From Lachnospiraceae bacterium (GTDB lineage: Bacteria > Bacillota > Clostridia > Lachnospirales > Lachnospiraceae): a stretch of DNA of 64,000 nt. Position 1 is the first letter of the stretch. Each line of letters opens with the position of its first letter. Location: contig CAAGSD010000022.1 in NCBI GenBank assembly GCA_900772845.1, positions 1 to 64,000 on the forward strand. Direction: 5' to 3'. The notes below the pieces were generated by a model. It was not told the DNA's origin. It saw nothing but the letters and a program-made list of their open reading frames with translations, and searched no databases. Below, in pieces: positions 53,289-61,289 of the stretch. A program made the translations under genes and the position numbers.

Positions 53289-54890
53289 ATGAAGCTTGTG
53301 TTTGTGGGGGCAGACCATGAAGTAACCGGAAGCTGCCATTATCTGGAGGTAGCCGGAAAGCATATTCTGGTGGATTACGGTATGGAGCAGGGCATCAATG
53401 TATTTGAAAATGTTCCGCTGCCGGTGGCGGAATCCATGATCGATTATGTCTTTCTGACGCATGCCCATGTGGATCATTCGGGACTTCTGCCACTTCTATA
53501 TGCCAGAGGATTCAGAGGCCAGATCTATGCCACGGATGCCACGGCGGATCTGTGCAGCATCATGCTACGTGACTGTGCGCATATCCAGAGTGCTGAGGCA
53601 GAGTGGAAGAACCGCAAGGCAAAACGTTCTGCCAACAATGCAGTGGTGGAACCGTTGTATACCATGGAGGATGCGGACGGCGTGATCCGCAGACTGGTTC
53701 CCTGTCATTACAATACGATCGTAGAAGTGTGCGAGGGCGTGAAGATCCGTTTCACGGATATCGGACATCTGCTGGGGTCTGCCAGCATCGAAGTCTGGCT
53801 GACAGAGGACGGCAATACGAAGAAGATCGTATTTTCCGGCGATATCGGCAACAAGCATCAGCCGCTGTTGAAGGATCCCACACCCACAAAAGAAGCGGAT
53901 TATGTGGTCATGGAGTCTACCTACGGTGACAGGATGCATCCCAAGGACAAACTAGACTATGTGGCGGAATTGACAAAGGTACTGCAGGAGACACTGGATC
54001 GTGGCGGTAATGTGGTGATTCCTTCCTTTGCGGTGGGCCGTACTCAGGAGATCCTGTATTTCCTGCGGAAAATCAAGGTGGGACGTCTGGTCAAAGGACA
54101 TGAGGATTTCCCGGTGTATGTGGACAGTCCCATGGCGGTGGAGGCCACCGGTATATTTCAGGAGAATCGTTTTGAGTGCTTTGATGACGAGGCTATGGAA
54201 TATGTGAAAGAGGGCATCAACCCCATTGCATTTTCGGGATTGAAGCTGTCCATCACCAGTGAGGAATCCAAGGCCATCAATTTTGACGAGACCCCCAAGG
54301 TCATCATTTCCGCTTCCGGTATGTGTGATGCGGGACGTATCCGCCATCATCTGAAGCATAACCTGTGGAGAGAAGAATGTACGATTCTCTTCGTGGGTTA
54401 CCAGTCCGTGGGAACCCTGGGCAGAACGCTGGTAGAGGGTGTCGATGAGGTAAAGCTTTTCGGTGAGACCATTCAGGTGCGGGCACAGATCCGGAAACTG
54501 GCGGGATTAAGCGGCCATGCGGACAAAGAAGGACTGATCGAGTGGATCCAGGCCTTTGAAGAGAAGCCGAAAAAGGTGTTTGTGGTACACGGTGAAGACA
54601 GTGCCTGCACTGCATTCACTGAATGCCTGAAGATCGAGTATGGGCAGAGGGCTTACGCACCTTATAGTGGCACGGAGTTCGACCTGATCAGCAATAAATT
54701 TACCTATGAGGCTGCACCGGTTGCCGTGAAGAAAAAGACGAAGCCTGTCACCGGAGTCTTCGAGAGGCTGTTGGCTTCTGCAAGACGTCTGTTGGCGCTG
54801 GTTACCAAGAGCGAGGGTGTCATGACCAATAAGGACATGGCCAAGTTCGCCGACCAGATCAATTCCCTGTGTGACAAATGGGAAATATAA
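53289..54890 (+). CDS. Beta-CASP metallo-beta-lactamase nuclease
   Basis: A 533-residue protein. The metallo-beta-lactamase core has the zinc motif FLTHAHVDHSG (about residue 57) and FSGDIGNKHQPLL. The beta-CASP insert and C-terminal histidine motifs are visible (VNIPSFAVGRTQE-like VVIPSFAVGRTQEILY, SASGMCDAGRIRHH, LSGHADKEGL, FVVHGE). Such proteins process or degrade RNA. A C-terminal extension of about 60 residues is basic. AACGGGAGG precedes the ATG. The folded thyA leader starts four bases after its stop. Confidence 0.9.
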   Translation: MKLVFVGADHEVTGSCHYLEVAGKHILVDYGMEQGINVFENVPLPVAESMIDYVFLTHAHVDHSGLLPLLYARGFRGQIYATDATADLCSIMLRDCAHIQSAEAEWKNRKAKRSANNAVVEPLYTMEDADGVIRRLVPCHYNTIVEVCEGVKIRFTDIGHLLGSASIEVWLTEDGNTKKIVFSGDIGNKHQPLLKDPTPTKEADYVVMESTYGDRMHPKDKLDYVAELTKVLQETLDRGGNVVIPSFAVGRTQEILYFLRKIKVGRLVKGHEDFPVYVDSPMAVEATGIFQENRFECFDDEAMEYVKEGINPIAFSGLKLSITSEESKAINFDETPKVIISASGMCDAGRIRHHLKHNLWREECTILFVGYQSVGTLGRTLVEGVDEVKLFGETIQVRAQIRKLAGLSGHADKEGLIEWIQAFEEKPKKVFVVHGEDSACTAFTECLKIEYGQRAYAPYSGTEFDLISNKFTYEAAPVAVKKKTKPVTGVFERLLASARRLLALVTKSEGVMTNKDMAKFADQINSLCDKWEI

Positions 54891-54893
54891 GTG

Positions 54894-55033
54894 CATTCAT
54901 AGGAAGTATTTCTGACTGCTTGCAGGCAGGAAATACTTCCTATGAGAGGCATAAGCAACCCTGAGTATGCAGGACGAGAGTCCGGAATACGAAGGGGTGT
55001 ACGATTTCGAGAGTGCGAAGCGCGGAGAAATCG
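54894..55033 (+). repeat. Family 2 three-hairpin leader, copy A (upstream of thyA)
   Basis: Hairpin 1 has perfect 15-bp arms (54898-54912 with 54930-54944) and a TGACTGCTTGCAG apex. Hairpin 2 is CAACCCT/AGGGGTG (54956-54962, 54993-54999), then an internal loop GAGTATGCA / GGAATACGA, then GGAC-GAGA-GTCC. Hairpin 3 is CGATTTC/GAAATCG (55002-55008, 55027-55033), internal loop GAGA / GGA, then GTGC-GAA-GCGC. GGTTATAT follows, as in copy B. Confidence 0.65.
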
Positions 55034-55050
55034 GTTATATAACATAATAA

Positions 55051-55192
55051 GATTCTCCATCAGCTTCTGCGTGACTGCTTGCAGTCAAGGCTTTTGGCTG
55101 ATGAGAGAATCAAACTGATATGAGTAAGCAAGGCGGTAGCCTGGAATACGAATATCAGAGCGATTTCGAGAGTGCGAAGCACGGAGAAATCG
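55051..55192 (+). repeat. Family 2 three-hairpin leader, copy B (upstream of thyA)
   Basis: Hairpin 1 is GATTCTC CATCAGC (55051-55064) with GCTGATG A GAGAATC, apex GACTGC-TT-GCAGTC. Hairpin 2 is CTGATAT/ATATCAG (55115-55121, 55152-55158), loop GAGTAAGCA / GGAATACGA, inner AGGC-GGTA-GCCT. Hairpin 3 is CGATTTC/GAAATCG (55161-55167, 55186-55192), loop GAGA / GGA, inner GTGC-GAA-GCAC. Stems of hairpins 1 and 2 differ from copy A but still pair, and the loops are conserved. It ends 33 bases before the thyA start. Confidence 0.65.
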
Positions 55193-55225
55193 GTTATATA
55201 TTAGAAGATAGAATAAGGAGACAAC

Positions 55226-56074
55226 ATGAGCTTAGCTGATCATATTTTTATCGATATGTGTAATGACATTCTGACCAACGGTACCAGCACGGAGGGCGAG
55301 AAAGTGCGTCCCCATTGGCCGGACGGCACCCCTGCCTACACTATTAAGAAATTCGGAGTAGTGAACCGGTACGACCTGTCGAAGGAGTTCCCAATCCTGA
55401 CCTTGCGCCGGACAGCAATAAAATCAGCCACGGATGAGATGCTGTGGATCTGGCAGCGCAAGTCCAACAACATTCATGACTTAAAAAGCCATGTCTGGGA
55501 TGAATGGGCGGATGCGGATGGTTCCATCGGTAAGGCCTACGGTTACCAGATGGGTGTGAAACATCAGTATAAGGAAGGCATGATGGATCAGGTGGACCGT
55601 GTGATCTATGATCTGAAAAACAATCCTTTCAGCCGCCGGATCATGACCAATATTTACGTGCATCAGGACTTGCATGAGATGAATCTGTATCCCTGTGCCT
55701 ACAGCATGACCTTTAATGTGACTCAGAAAAAGGGAGAGGACAGGCTGACCCTGAATGCCATTCTGAATCAGCGTTCCCAGGACGTGCTGGCAGCCAACAA
55801 CTGGAATGTGGTACAGTATGCGGTGTTGGTGCATATGCTGGCACAGGTCTGCGATATGAACGTGGGTGAGCTGGTGCATGTCATTGCGGATGCCCATATC
55901 TATGACCGTCATGTGGATGCCATTAAGGAACTCATCAGCAGAGAGCCTTTCCCGGCACCGAAGTTTTGGCTGAACCCGGAGATCAAGGACTTCTATCAGT
56001 TCACGCCGGATGATGTAAAGCTTGAAGGTTACCAGACCGGCGAACAGATCAAAGACATTCCCATAGCAATCTGA
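55226..56074 (+). CDS. thyA: Thymidylate synthase
   Basis: A 282-residue enzyme making dTMP from dUMP with methylene-tetrahydrofolate. The catalytic Cys157 is in LYPCAYSMTFNV. The usual His after the Cys is replaced by Ala-Tyr, as in a divergent clade of clostridial ThyA. LNQRSQDVLAANNWNVVQYA and the C-terminal nucleotide-binding HIYDRH are present. AAGGAGA precedes the ATG. folA follows 49 bases later, which regenerates the folate this enzyme oxidises. Its leader contains two tandem family 2 folded elements. Confidence 0.95.
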   Translation: MSLADHIFIDMCNDILTNGTSTEGEKVRPHWPDGTPAYTIKKFGVVNRYDLSKEFPILTLRRTAIKSATDEMLWIWQRKSNNIHDLKSHVWDEWADADGSIGKAYGYQMGVKHQYKEGMMDQVDRVIYDLKNNPFSRRIMTNIYVHQDLHEMNLYPCAYSMTFNVTQKKGEDRLTLNAILNQRSQDVLAANNWNVVQYAVLVHMLAQVCDMNVGELVHVIADAHIYDRHVDAIKELISREPFPAPKFWLNPEIKDFYQFTPDDVKLEGYQTGEQIKDIPIAI

Positions 56075-56102
56075 TTTCGAGAGTGCAAGGCATGAAGAAA
56101 TC
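56073..56102 (+). repeat. Family 2 third hairpin between thyA and folA
   Basis: GATTTC/GAAATC with GAGA / GAA internal loop and GTGC-AAG-GCAT inner stem. It begins inside the thyA stop codon and ends 21 bases before the folA ATG, just before AAGGAGG. Hairpins 1 and 2 are absent. Confidence 0.6.
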
Positions 56103-56123
56103 GATTATTCTAAGGAGGACAAT

Positions 56124-56618
56124 ATGAATTTAATCGTAGCAGTAGACAGTAACTGGGCCATCGGCAGCAAGAACGAACTGCTGATCCGCATCCCCAACGA
56201 TCACAAGCATTTCCGCGAAGAGACGACAGGTAAGGTAGTGGTTCTGGGACGCAAGACTTTGGAGACTTTCCCGCAGGGCATGCCTTTAAAGAACCGCATC
56301 AACATCATCTTATCCAAAGATCCAAACTACCAGGTGAAGGATGCCATCGTGGTACACTCCATCGAGGAGCTTCTGGAAGAACTGCAAAAATACGACGAGG
56401 AGAGCATCTACATCATCGGCGGCGAGAGCATTTATCGTCAGATGCTGCCCTATTGCGATGTGGCACATGTGACGAAGATCGATCATGCCTACGAGGCGGA
56501 TGCTTATTTCCCGGATCTGGACAGCGATCCCGAGTGGGAGATCACCGCAGACAGCGACGAGCAGGTCTATTTTGACATCACTTACCAGTTCTTGAAATAT
56601 GAGCGGAAAAAGTCTTAA
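56124..56618 (+). CDS. folA: Dihydrofolate reductase
   Basis: A 164-residue enzyme reducing dihydrofolate to tetrahydrofolate with NADPH. Family motifs are LIVAVDSNWAIGSKNEL, the acidic residue in IPNDHKHF, VVLGRKTLE and IYIIGGESIYRQMLP. The usual Pro-Trp after the first loop is Leu-Ile (NELLIRIP), an uncommon variant near the substrate pocket. AAGGAGGAC precedes the ATG. It works with ThyA in the folate cycle and shares its transcript. Confidence 0.94.
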   Translation: MNLIVAVDSNWAIGSKNELLIRIPNDHKHFREETTGKVVVLGRKTLETFPQGMPLKNRINIILSKDPNYQVKDAIVVHSIEELLEELQKYDEESIYIIGGESIYRQMLPYCDVAHVTKIDHAYEADAYFPDLDSDPEWEITADSDEQVYFDITYQFLKYERKKS

Positions 56619-56722
56619 ATGCAATGACAGATATGTAGTGATTTTAATCTGAAAAAACTGTGAAAAGAAGAAAAACGACACATTTTCACTGAAAAAGTCA
56701 CTGGAAAACATAAATGTGTATA

Positions 56723-56751
56723 TTGACTTTTATTACAAATGGTATAATAAT
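56723..56751 (+). promoter_or_regulatory. Probable promoter of ilvE
   Basis: TTGACT (56723-56728) is followed by TATAATAAT. With AATAAT (56746-56751) as -10 the spacer is 17 bp; with TATAAT (56743-56748) it is only 14. The stretch 56619-56722 is AT-rich, with ACACAT and ATGTGT able to pair, and has no gene. Confidence 0.5.
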
Positions 56752-56821
56752 GAAAATCAATAAATTCTGTTAAGAGAAATCAATGGACAGAGTGGTAAAC
56801 CGAGGAAAGAAGGAATACAAA

Positions 56822-57847
56822 ATGGAAAAGAAAAACATTGACTGGGGTAACATCGGTTTCGGTTATATCCCTACGGATTACAGATATGTGTCCAATTACA
56901 AGGATGGCAAATGGGATGACGGTCAGTTGACCCAGGACCCCAACATCGTATTAAATGAGTGTGCCGGTGTACTGCAGTATGCACAGACCGTATTCGAGGG
57001 TCTGAAGGCCTACACCACAGAAGACGGACATATCGTAACCTTCCGTCCTGACTTAAACGGTGAACGTCTGGAATCTTCCGCAGCAAGACTGGAGATGCCT
57101 ATTTTCCCCAAGGAGCGTTTCGTGGAAGCTGTTACCGAGACAGTTAAGGCGAACGATGCTTTCGTGCCTCCTTACGGCAGCGGTGCAACTCTGTACATTC
57201 GTCCTTATATGTTCGGCAGCAACCCTGTCATCGGTGTAAAGCCTGCGGATGAGTATCAGTTCCGTATCCTGTGCACCCCTGTAGGACCTTACTTCAAGGG
57301 CGGTGCTAAGCCCCTGACCATCCGTGTCACCGACTTTGACCGTGCGGCACCTCACGGAACCGGTCACATCAAGGCTGGCCTGAACTATGCTATGAGCTTA
57401 CATGCAATCGTATCCGCTCACAAGGAAGGCTACGATGAGAATATGTATCTGGATGCTGCTACCCGTACCAAGGTAGAGGAGACCGGCGGTGCGAACTTCC
57501 TGTTCGTTACCAAGGACAACAAAGTCGTAACTCCCAAGTCCGACAGTATCCTTCCGTCCATCACCCGTCGTTCTCTGGTATATGTTGCCAAGGAATACCT
57601 GGGACTGGAAGTAGAAGAGAGAGAAGTATACCTGGATGAAGTAAAAGACTTCGCAGAGGCTGGTCTGTGCGGTACCGCAGCAGTGATCTCCCCTGTAGGC
57701 AAGATCGTTGACCATGGCAAAGAAATCTGCCTGCCCAGCGGCATGACCGAGATGGGACCTGTCACCAAGAAACTGTATGAGACTCTGACCGGTATCCAGA
57801 TGGGCAGGATCGAAGCTCCTAAGGGCTGGATCCATGTAATCGAGTAA
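56822..57847 (+). CDS. ilvE: Branched-chain amino acid aminotransferase
   Basis: About 341 residues, a fold-type IV PLP enzyme interconverting Leu/Ile/Val and their 2-oxo acids. The PLP lysine lies in GHIKAGLNYAMSL, and VEETGGANFLFV and the phosphate-binding GLCGTAAVISPVG are conserved. An in-frame ATG at 56783 lies 13 codons upstream. 56822 is preferred because AGAAGGA precedes it and MEKKNIDWGNIGFGY is the usual start of this clade. It is single, with its own promoter and terminator. Confidence 0.94.
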   Translation: MEKKNIDWGNIGFGYIPTDYRYVSNYKDGKWDDGQLTQDPNIVLNECAGVLQYAQTVFEGLKAYTTEDGHIVTFRPDLNGERLESSAARLEMPIFPKERFVEAVTETVKANDAFVPPYGSGATLYIRPYMFGSNPVIGVKPADEYQFRILCTPVGPYFKGGAKPLTIRVTDFDRAAPHGTGHIKAGLNYAMSLHAIVSAHKEGYDENMYLDAATRTKVEETGGANFLFVTKDNKVVTPKSDSILPSITRRSLVYVAKEYLGLEVEEREVYLDEVKDFAEAGLCGTAAVISPVGKIVDHGKEICLPSGMTEMGPVTKKLYETLTGIQMGRIEAPKGWIHVIE

Positions 57848-57891
57848 TCGGCGACAGAAGGTTTGGAATTGTTTAAAACAGGATAATCAGG

Positions 57892-57927
57892 AAATGCGTG
57901 TAGATCATCTCTGCACGCATTTTTTTG
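57892..57927 (+). terminator. Terminator after ilvE
   Basis: AAATGCGTG pairs with CACGCATTT, with AGAT/ATCT inside, followed by a T run. Confidence 0.85.
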
Positions 57928-57955
57928 CTTGCGATGAGCCGGAGTTTGATGTAAA

Positions 57956-57971
57956 ATGTAAGTGCTTACAT
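57956..57971 (+). promoter_or_regulatory. Palindromic operator candidate of the molybdenum operon
   Basis: ATGTAAG-TG-CTTACAT is a perfect 7-bp inverted repeat, 38 bp before the fdhD ATG. It does not look like the enterobacterial ModE site. A dimeric repressor or activator is a reasonable guess. Confidence 0.5.
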
Positions 57972-58008
57972 AGAAATGTTACTTTGAATGATGGAAAGAG
58001 AACGATAA

Positions 58009-58833
58009 ATGCAGATCAACGACCGTATGGAACAACTACATAATGCCGTTGCACAGATTTACACCGCAGTGGAGCCGGACGGTCCCGGGAACTGTGGGAA
58101 GCAGGAATCTGGCAGAAGCAGAGAAATTGTCTGTGAACATTTCCTGGATGTCTATGTGGACGAGCAGTTGACATTCCGTCTGACCTGCACAGCCACACAT
58201 CTGCCGGAGCTGATACTGGGGAGACTTTTCACGGAAGGTTGGATCCAAAGCATCCGGGATGTGGAGAGCATTACGATCTGCGAGAGCGGTAGAAGCGCAA
58301 GAGTATTTTTGAAAGAGAATTTACAGAAAAGTGACAGGCAGACAGTCGTCGGCAGAGAAGCTACCTGTTGTACAGGAAATCAGACCTTTCTGGAAAAGAA
58401 CGGAAAAAGAGTATTACAGGAATTACCCCAGATGGAATGGCAGAATGCATGGATCTTTGGACTGGCGGAAAAATTTGCCGGGGATTCTGAACTGCACAGG
58501 CAGACCGGAGGAACTCACAGCAGTTATCTCGGGATAGGAGACAGATGTGTCTGCCATAGGGAAGATATTGGGAGACATAATGCGTTGGATAAATGCATCG
58601 GCTATGCATTGCGGGAACGGCTGGATCTGTCCGAATGCATTTTGTTCACTACGGGACGGGTACCAACGGATATGGTGCAGAAGGTGATCGCAGCAGGAAT
58701 CCCGGTGCTGGTATCCAAAGCAGTACCTACAGATCAGGCGATAGAACTTGCAAAAAAGTACCGGTTGAACCTGATCTGCAGAGCCTGGCCGGACCGGATG
58801 GAGATCTATCATGATGCAAGGAAACAGCTTTGA
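58009..58833 (+). CDS. fdhD: Formate dehydrogenase accessory sulfurtransferase
   Basis: A 274-residue FdhD-family protein. It hands sulfur to the molybdenum cofactor before insertion into formate dehydrogenase. Diagnostic stretches are GGTHSSYLG, REDIGRHNALDKCIGY and TTGRVPTDMVQKVIAAGIPV. The active Cys region reads TCCTGN instead of the CxxC of E. coli, a shape I associate with clostridial members. It is first in a Mo-cofactor operon, so a Mo or W formate dehydrogenase is expected elsewhere in the genome. Confidence 0.9.
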   Translation: MQINDRMEQLHNAVAQIYTAVEPDGPGNCGKQESGRSREIVCEHFLDVYVDEQLTFRLTCTATHLPELILGRLFTEGWIQSIRDVESITICESGRSARVFLKENLQKSDRQTVVGREATCCTGNQTFLEKNGKRVLQELPQMEWQNAWIFGLAEKFAGDSELHRQTGGTHSSYLGIGDRCVCHREDIGRHNALDKCIGYALRERLDLSECILFTTGRVPTDMVQKVIAAGIPVLVSKAVPTDQAIELAKKYRLNLICRAWPDRMEIYHDARKQL

Positions 58834-58902
58834 GCACATGCAGGGAATCTGCTGGATTTCGGGCAAACAGTATGGAATGAAACATAGTGAGAGGAGCCGC
58901 AC

Positions 58903-60102
58903 ATGAAAGAATTGGAAGAATGCCTGGAGGCATTGCTGACAGAGATAAATCCCATAGATAAAATCGAATCTGTGAATCTGACGTCTGCCTGTGACCGGAT
59001 CCTCGGTGAGGATATTGTGGCGCAGATGATGATCCCTCCCTATCCGAAGTCTGCCATGGACGGTTATGCTGTAAGAGCGGAAGATACCATTGGTGCGGAC
59101 AGGGAACATCCGGTACAGCTTCAGGTCGTGGGAGAACTATTCGCCGGTGATCATGAGCAGCTTCCCTGCCAGCCTGGCTGTGCGGTACGGGTGATGACCG
59201 GATCGTATGTACCGGAAGGATATGATGCGGTCATCCGACAGGAAGATACCGATTACGGGGAAGAACAGGTACAGGTCTGCCGAAGTATTACAACGGGAAC
59301 GAATTACTGCTGTGTGGGAGAGGACATCCGTAAAGGGGACCAGATTCTTACGCAGGGGACACGCCTGACAGCATTGCATATTGGCTTGCTGGCAAGTCTA
59401 GGAATTTACAGAGTGCCGGTCTATAAGAGAATCCGGTGCAGTATTTTATCTACCGGTTCGGAACTGATGGTACCGGGGCTGCCACTTTTACCCGGAAAGA
59501 TATATAATAGTATCGCTTATATGCTGCAGACTTCCATGGAAAGACAGGGAATACAGGTACCTTACATGGAAATCTGTGGGGATGAAAAAGAAGAATTGAA
59601 GAAACAGTTACAGAAAGCCTTGGAATTGGCAGATGTTGTCATCACTACCGGCGGTGTATCTGTGGGGAAAAAAGACCTACTGCCGGAGGTACTGGAAGAA
59701 CTTGGCGCAAAAAAAATATTTTCCCGTGCCAATATCCAACCGGGAACACCTACCATCGGAAGTGTACTGGATGGCAAAGTCATCTTAAGCCTGTCAGGAA
59801 ATCCCTATGCGGCGTATGCCAACTTTGAATATTATTTCTGGGAGCTTTCGTCGTATGTTTCACAGGATGAATCACTCAGGGTGAGAACGGAAAATGCAGT
59901 GCTTTCCAGTCCGTATCCGAAGGTGAATAAACTCAGACGCTTTGTCCGGGCTTATGCAGAGGAAGGCAGAGTGACACTGCCCACAGCGGTACATGCGTCT
60001 TCGGTGCTTTCCAACATGAGAGATTGTAATTGCTTTATTGATATAGAACCGGGACGGGAACTGCACCCCGGAGATGAAGTGAAAATCCAATACTTTAAAT
60101 GA
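58903..60102 (+). CDS. moeA: Molybdopterin molybdenumtransferase
   Basis: A 399-residue MoeA. It inserts molybdate into adenylated molybdopterin. Signatures include the IPPYPKSAMDGYAVRAED N-terminal block, VMTGSYVPEGYDAVIRQED, the MoCF-binding STGSEL (about residue 184) and TTGGVSVGKKDLLPEVL, and the C-terminal domain IV. GAGAGGAG precedes the ATG. The family 2 hairpin before mobA starts 23 bases after its stop. Confidence 0.95.
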   Translation: MKELEECLEALLTEINPIDKIESVNLTSACDRILGEDIVAQMMIPPYPKSAMDGYAVRAEDTIGADREHPVQLQVVGELFAGDHEQLPCQPGCAVRVMTGSYVPEGYDAVIRQEDTDYGEEQVQVCRSITTGTNYCCVGEDIRKGDQILTQGTRLTALHIGLLASLGIYRVPVYKRIRCSILSTGSELMVPGLPLLPGKIYNSIAYMLQTSMERQGIQVPYMEICGDEKEELKKQLQKALELADVVITTGGVSVGKKDLLPEVLEELGAKKIFSRANIQPGTPTIGSVLDGKVILSLSGNPYAAYANFEYYFWELSSYVSQDESLRVRTENAVLSSPYPKVNKLRRFVRAYAEEGRVTLPTAVHASSVLSNMRDCNCFIDIEPGRELHPGDEVKIQYFK

Positions 60103-60124
60103 TACTAAGGTCACAAGACAAATA

Positions 60125-60153
60125 GTTTCGACGTGCTTGCACGGGAGAAAAAC
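60125..60153 (+). repeat. Family 2 third hairpin overlapping the mobA ribosome site
   Basis: GTTTC pairs with GAAAAC (one bulge), with GA / GGA internal loop and CGTGC-TT-GCACG inner stem. The 3' side contains GGGAG, the probable ribosome site, so folding could hide it. Confidence 0.55.
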
Positions 60154-60158
60154 GAAAA

Positions 60159-61250
60159 ATGCAGGAAATTCGGAAATTTACCCTTGGCACAGCGGTCCTT
60201 GCCGGTGGCAGGAGCAGCCGGATGGGACAGAACAAGGTCTTAATGGAATATCAGAACCGCAGATTCTTAAACAGAATCTGTGAAGAACTGCAGGGGTTCG
60301 ATGAGAAGCCCTGTATTTCTGCTGCCATGCCGGGCGAATATGAAGAACTGGGACTTCCCATCGTCTGTGATGAGCATCGTGAGATCGGTCCGATGGAGGG
60401 AATCCGTCAGGTCCTGATCCACACGTCCTGTGACTATGTATTTGTCTGTGCGGGGGACATGCCGTTTATTACGGGTGACCTGGTGCGGTATATGGCAGAA
60501 TTTATTTCCTCGGATTATGACTGCTATTGCATGGTGGATGAGGATCATATTCATCCCCTGTGCGCCGTTTATTCCAAAAAAGTGTTGCCTGTGATCGAGG
60601 AACTGATCGAGCAGGGGCAATACCGCCTGATGCAGATCCTGCGCAGGGTGCGGACCAAATACATCCGTCTGGAGAGTAGCTGCTTTGATAAAAAGCAGCT
60701 GCGTAATATCAATACCAGAGAAGAGTACGAAAGATTAAGCCTGCCGCTTATCTTCTGCGTCAGTGGAATCAAGGACAGCGGCAAGACCGGACTGATCATT
60801 AAGCTGATCAACGAGTTCATCCGGGACGGATACTGTGTAGGTGTGATCAAACATGACGGGCATGAGTACGCCATGGATCAGGAAGGAACGGATACCTATC
60901 GTTTTACGGAGGCAGGCGCCCAGATCAGTGCTATTTATTCCGACACGCAATCCTCTGTGAACCGTAAGGGAAAAGTGACTGCGGAGGATATGATAGCGGC
61001 CTGCAAAGATGTGGATGTTCTGATCCTGGAAGGAATGAAAAATTCCGACTACCCCAAGATAGAGGTGGTGCGGAGAGCGGTCTCCGACCGGCCGGTATGT
61101 GCCATGGAGCATCTGATGGCAGTAGCCACGGACGTGGTGCCGCAGGATAGTGTGAAGTGTCCCGTGTATGATATAAATGATGTGGCAGGAATATATTCCT
61201 GTATTTTAAGTTACTTCGGCATTAGCGGGAGAACGGTGACAGAGTCGTAA
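60159..61250 (+). CDS. mobA: MobA-MobB fusion: Mo-cofactor guanylyltransferase with GTP-binding adaptor
   Basis: 363 residues in two parts. Residues 1-190 are MobA, which makes molybdopterin guanine dinucleotide. The loop LAGGRSSRMGQNKVL has Asn where Asp is usual; VCAGDMPFI is also present. Residues about 195-363 are MobB with P-loop GIKDSGKT, then VIKHDGH and the GTDTYRFTEAGA block. Fusion puts nucleotide transfer and its GTP-binding helper in one chain. The leader hairpin may affect translation. The product suits formate dehydrogenase-type enzymes that use the dinucleotide cofactor. Confidence 0.92.
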   Translation: MQEIRKFTLGTAVLAGGRSSRMGQNKVLMEYQNRRFLNRICEELQGFDEKPCISAAMPGEYEELGLPIVCDEHREIGPMEGIRQVLIHTSCDYVFVCAGDMPFITGDLVRYMAEFISSDYDCYCMVDEDHIHPLCAVYSKKVLPVIEELIEQGQYRLMQILRRVRTKYIRLESSCFDKKQLRNINTREEYERLSLPLIFCVSGIKDSGKTGLIIKLINEFIRDGYCVGVIKHDGHEYAMDQEGTDTYRFTEAGAQISAIYSDTQSSVNRKGKVTAEDMIAACKDVDVLILEGMKNSDYPKIEVVRRAVSDRPVCAMEHLMAVATDVVPQDSVKCPVYDINDVAGIYSCILSYFGISGRTVTES

Positions 61251-61289
61251 ACCGCCCGGAGCAGAAGTGCTTGTGGAATGGAGATTACG

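Noticed and set aside
54894..55200. Known tetrahydrofolate riboswitch before thyA
   Set aside because: The conserved bases I remember for that class are not present, and the hairpin order is different. The position is suggestive, but the motif does not match.
60159..61250. Frameshifted pair of mobA and mobB genes
   Set aside because: The frame is continuous with a sensible linker between the two domains, so it is a true fusion.
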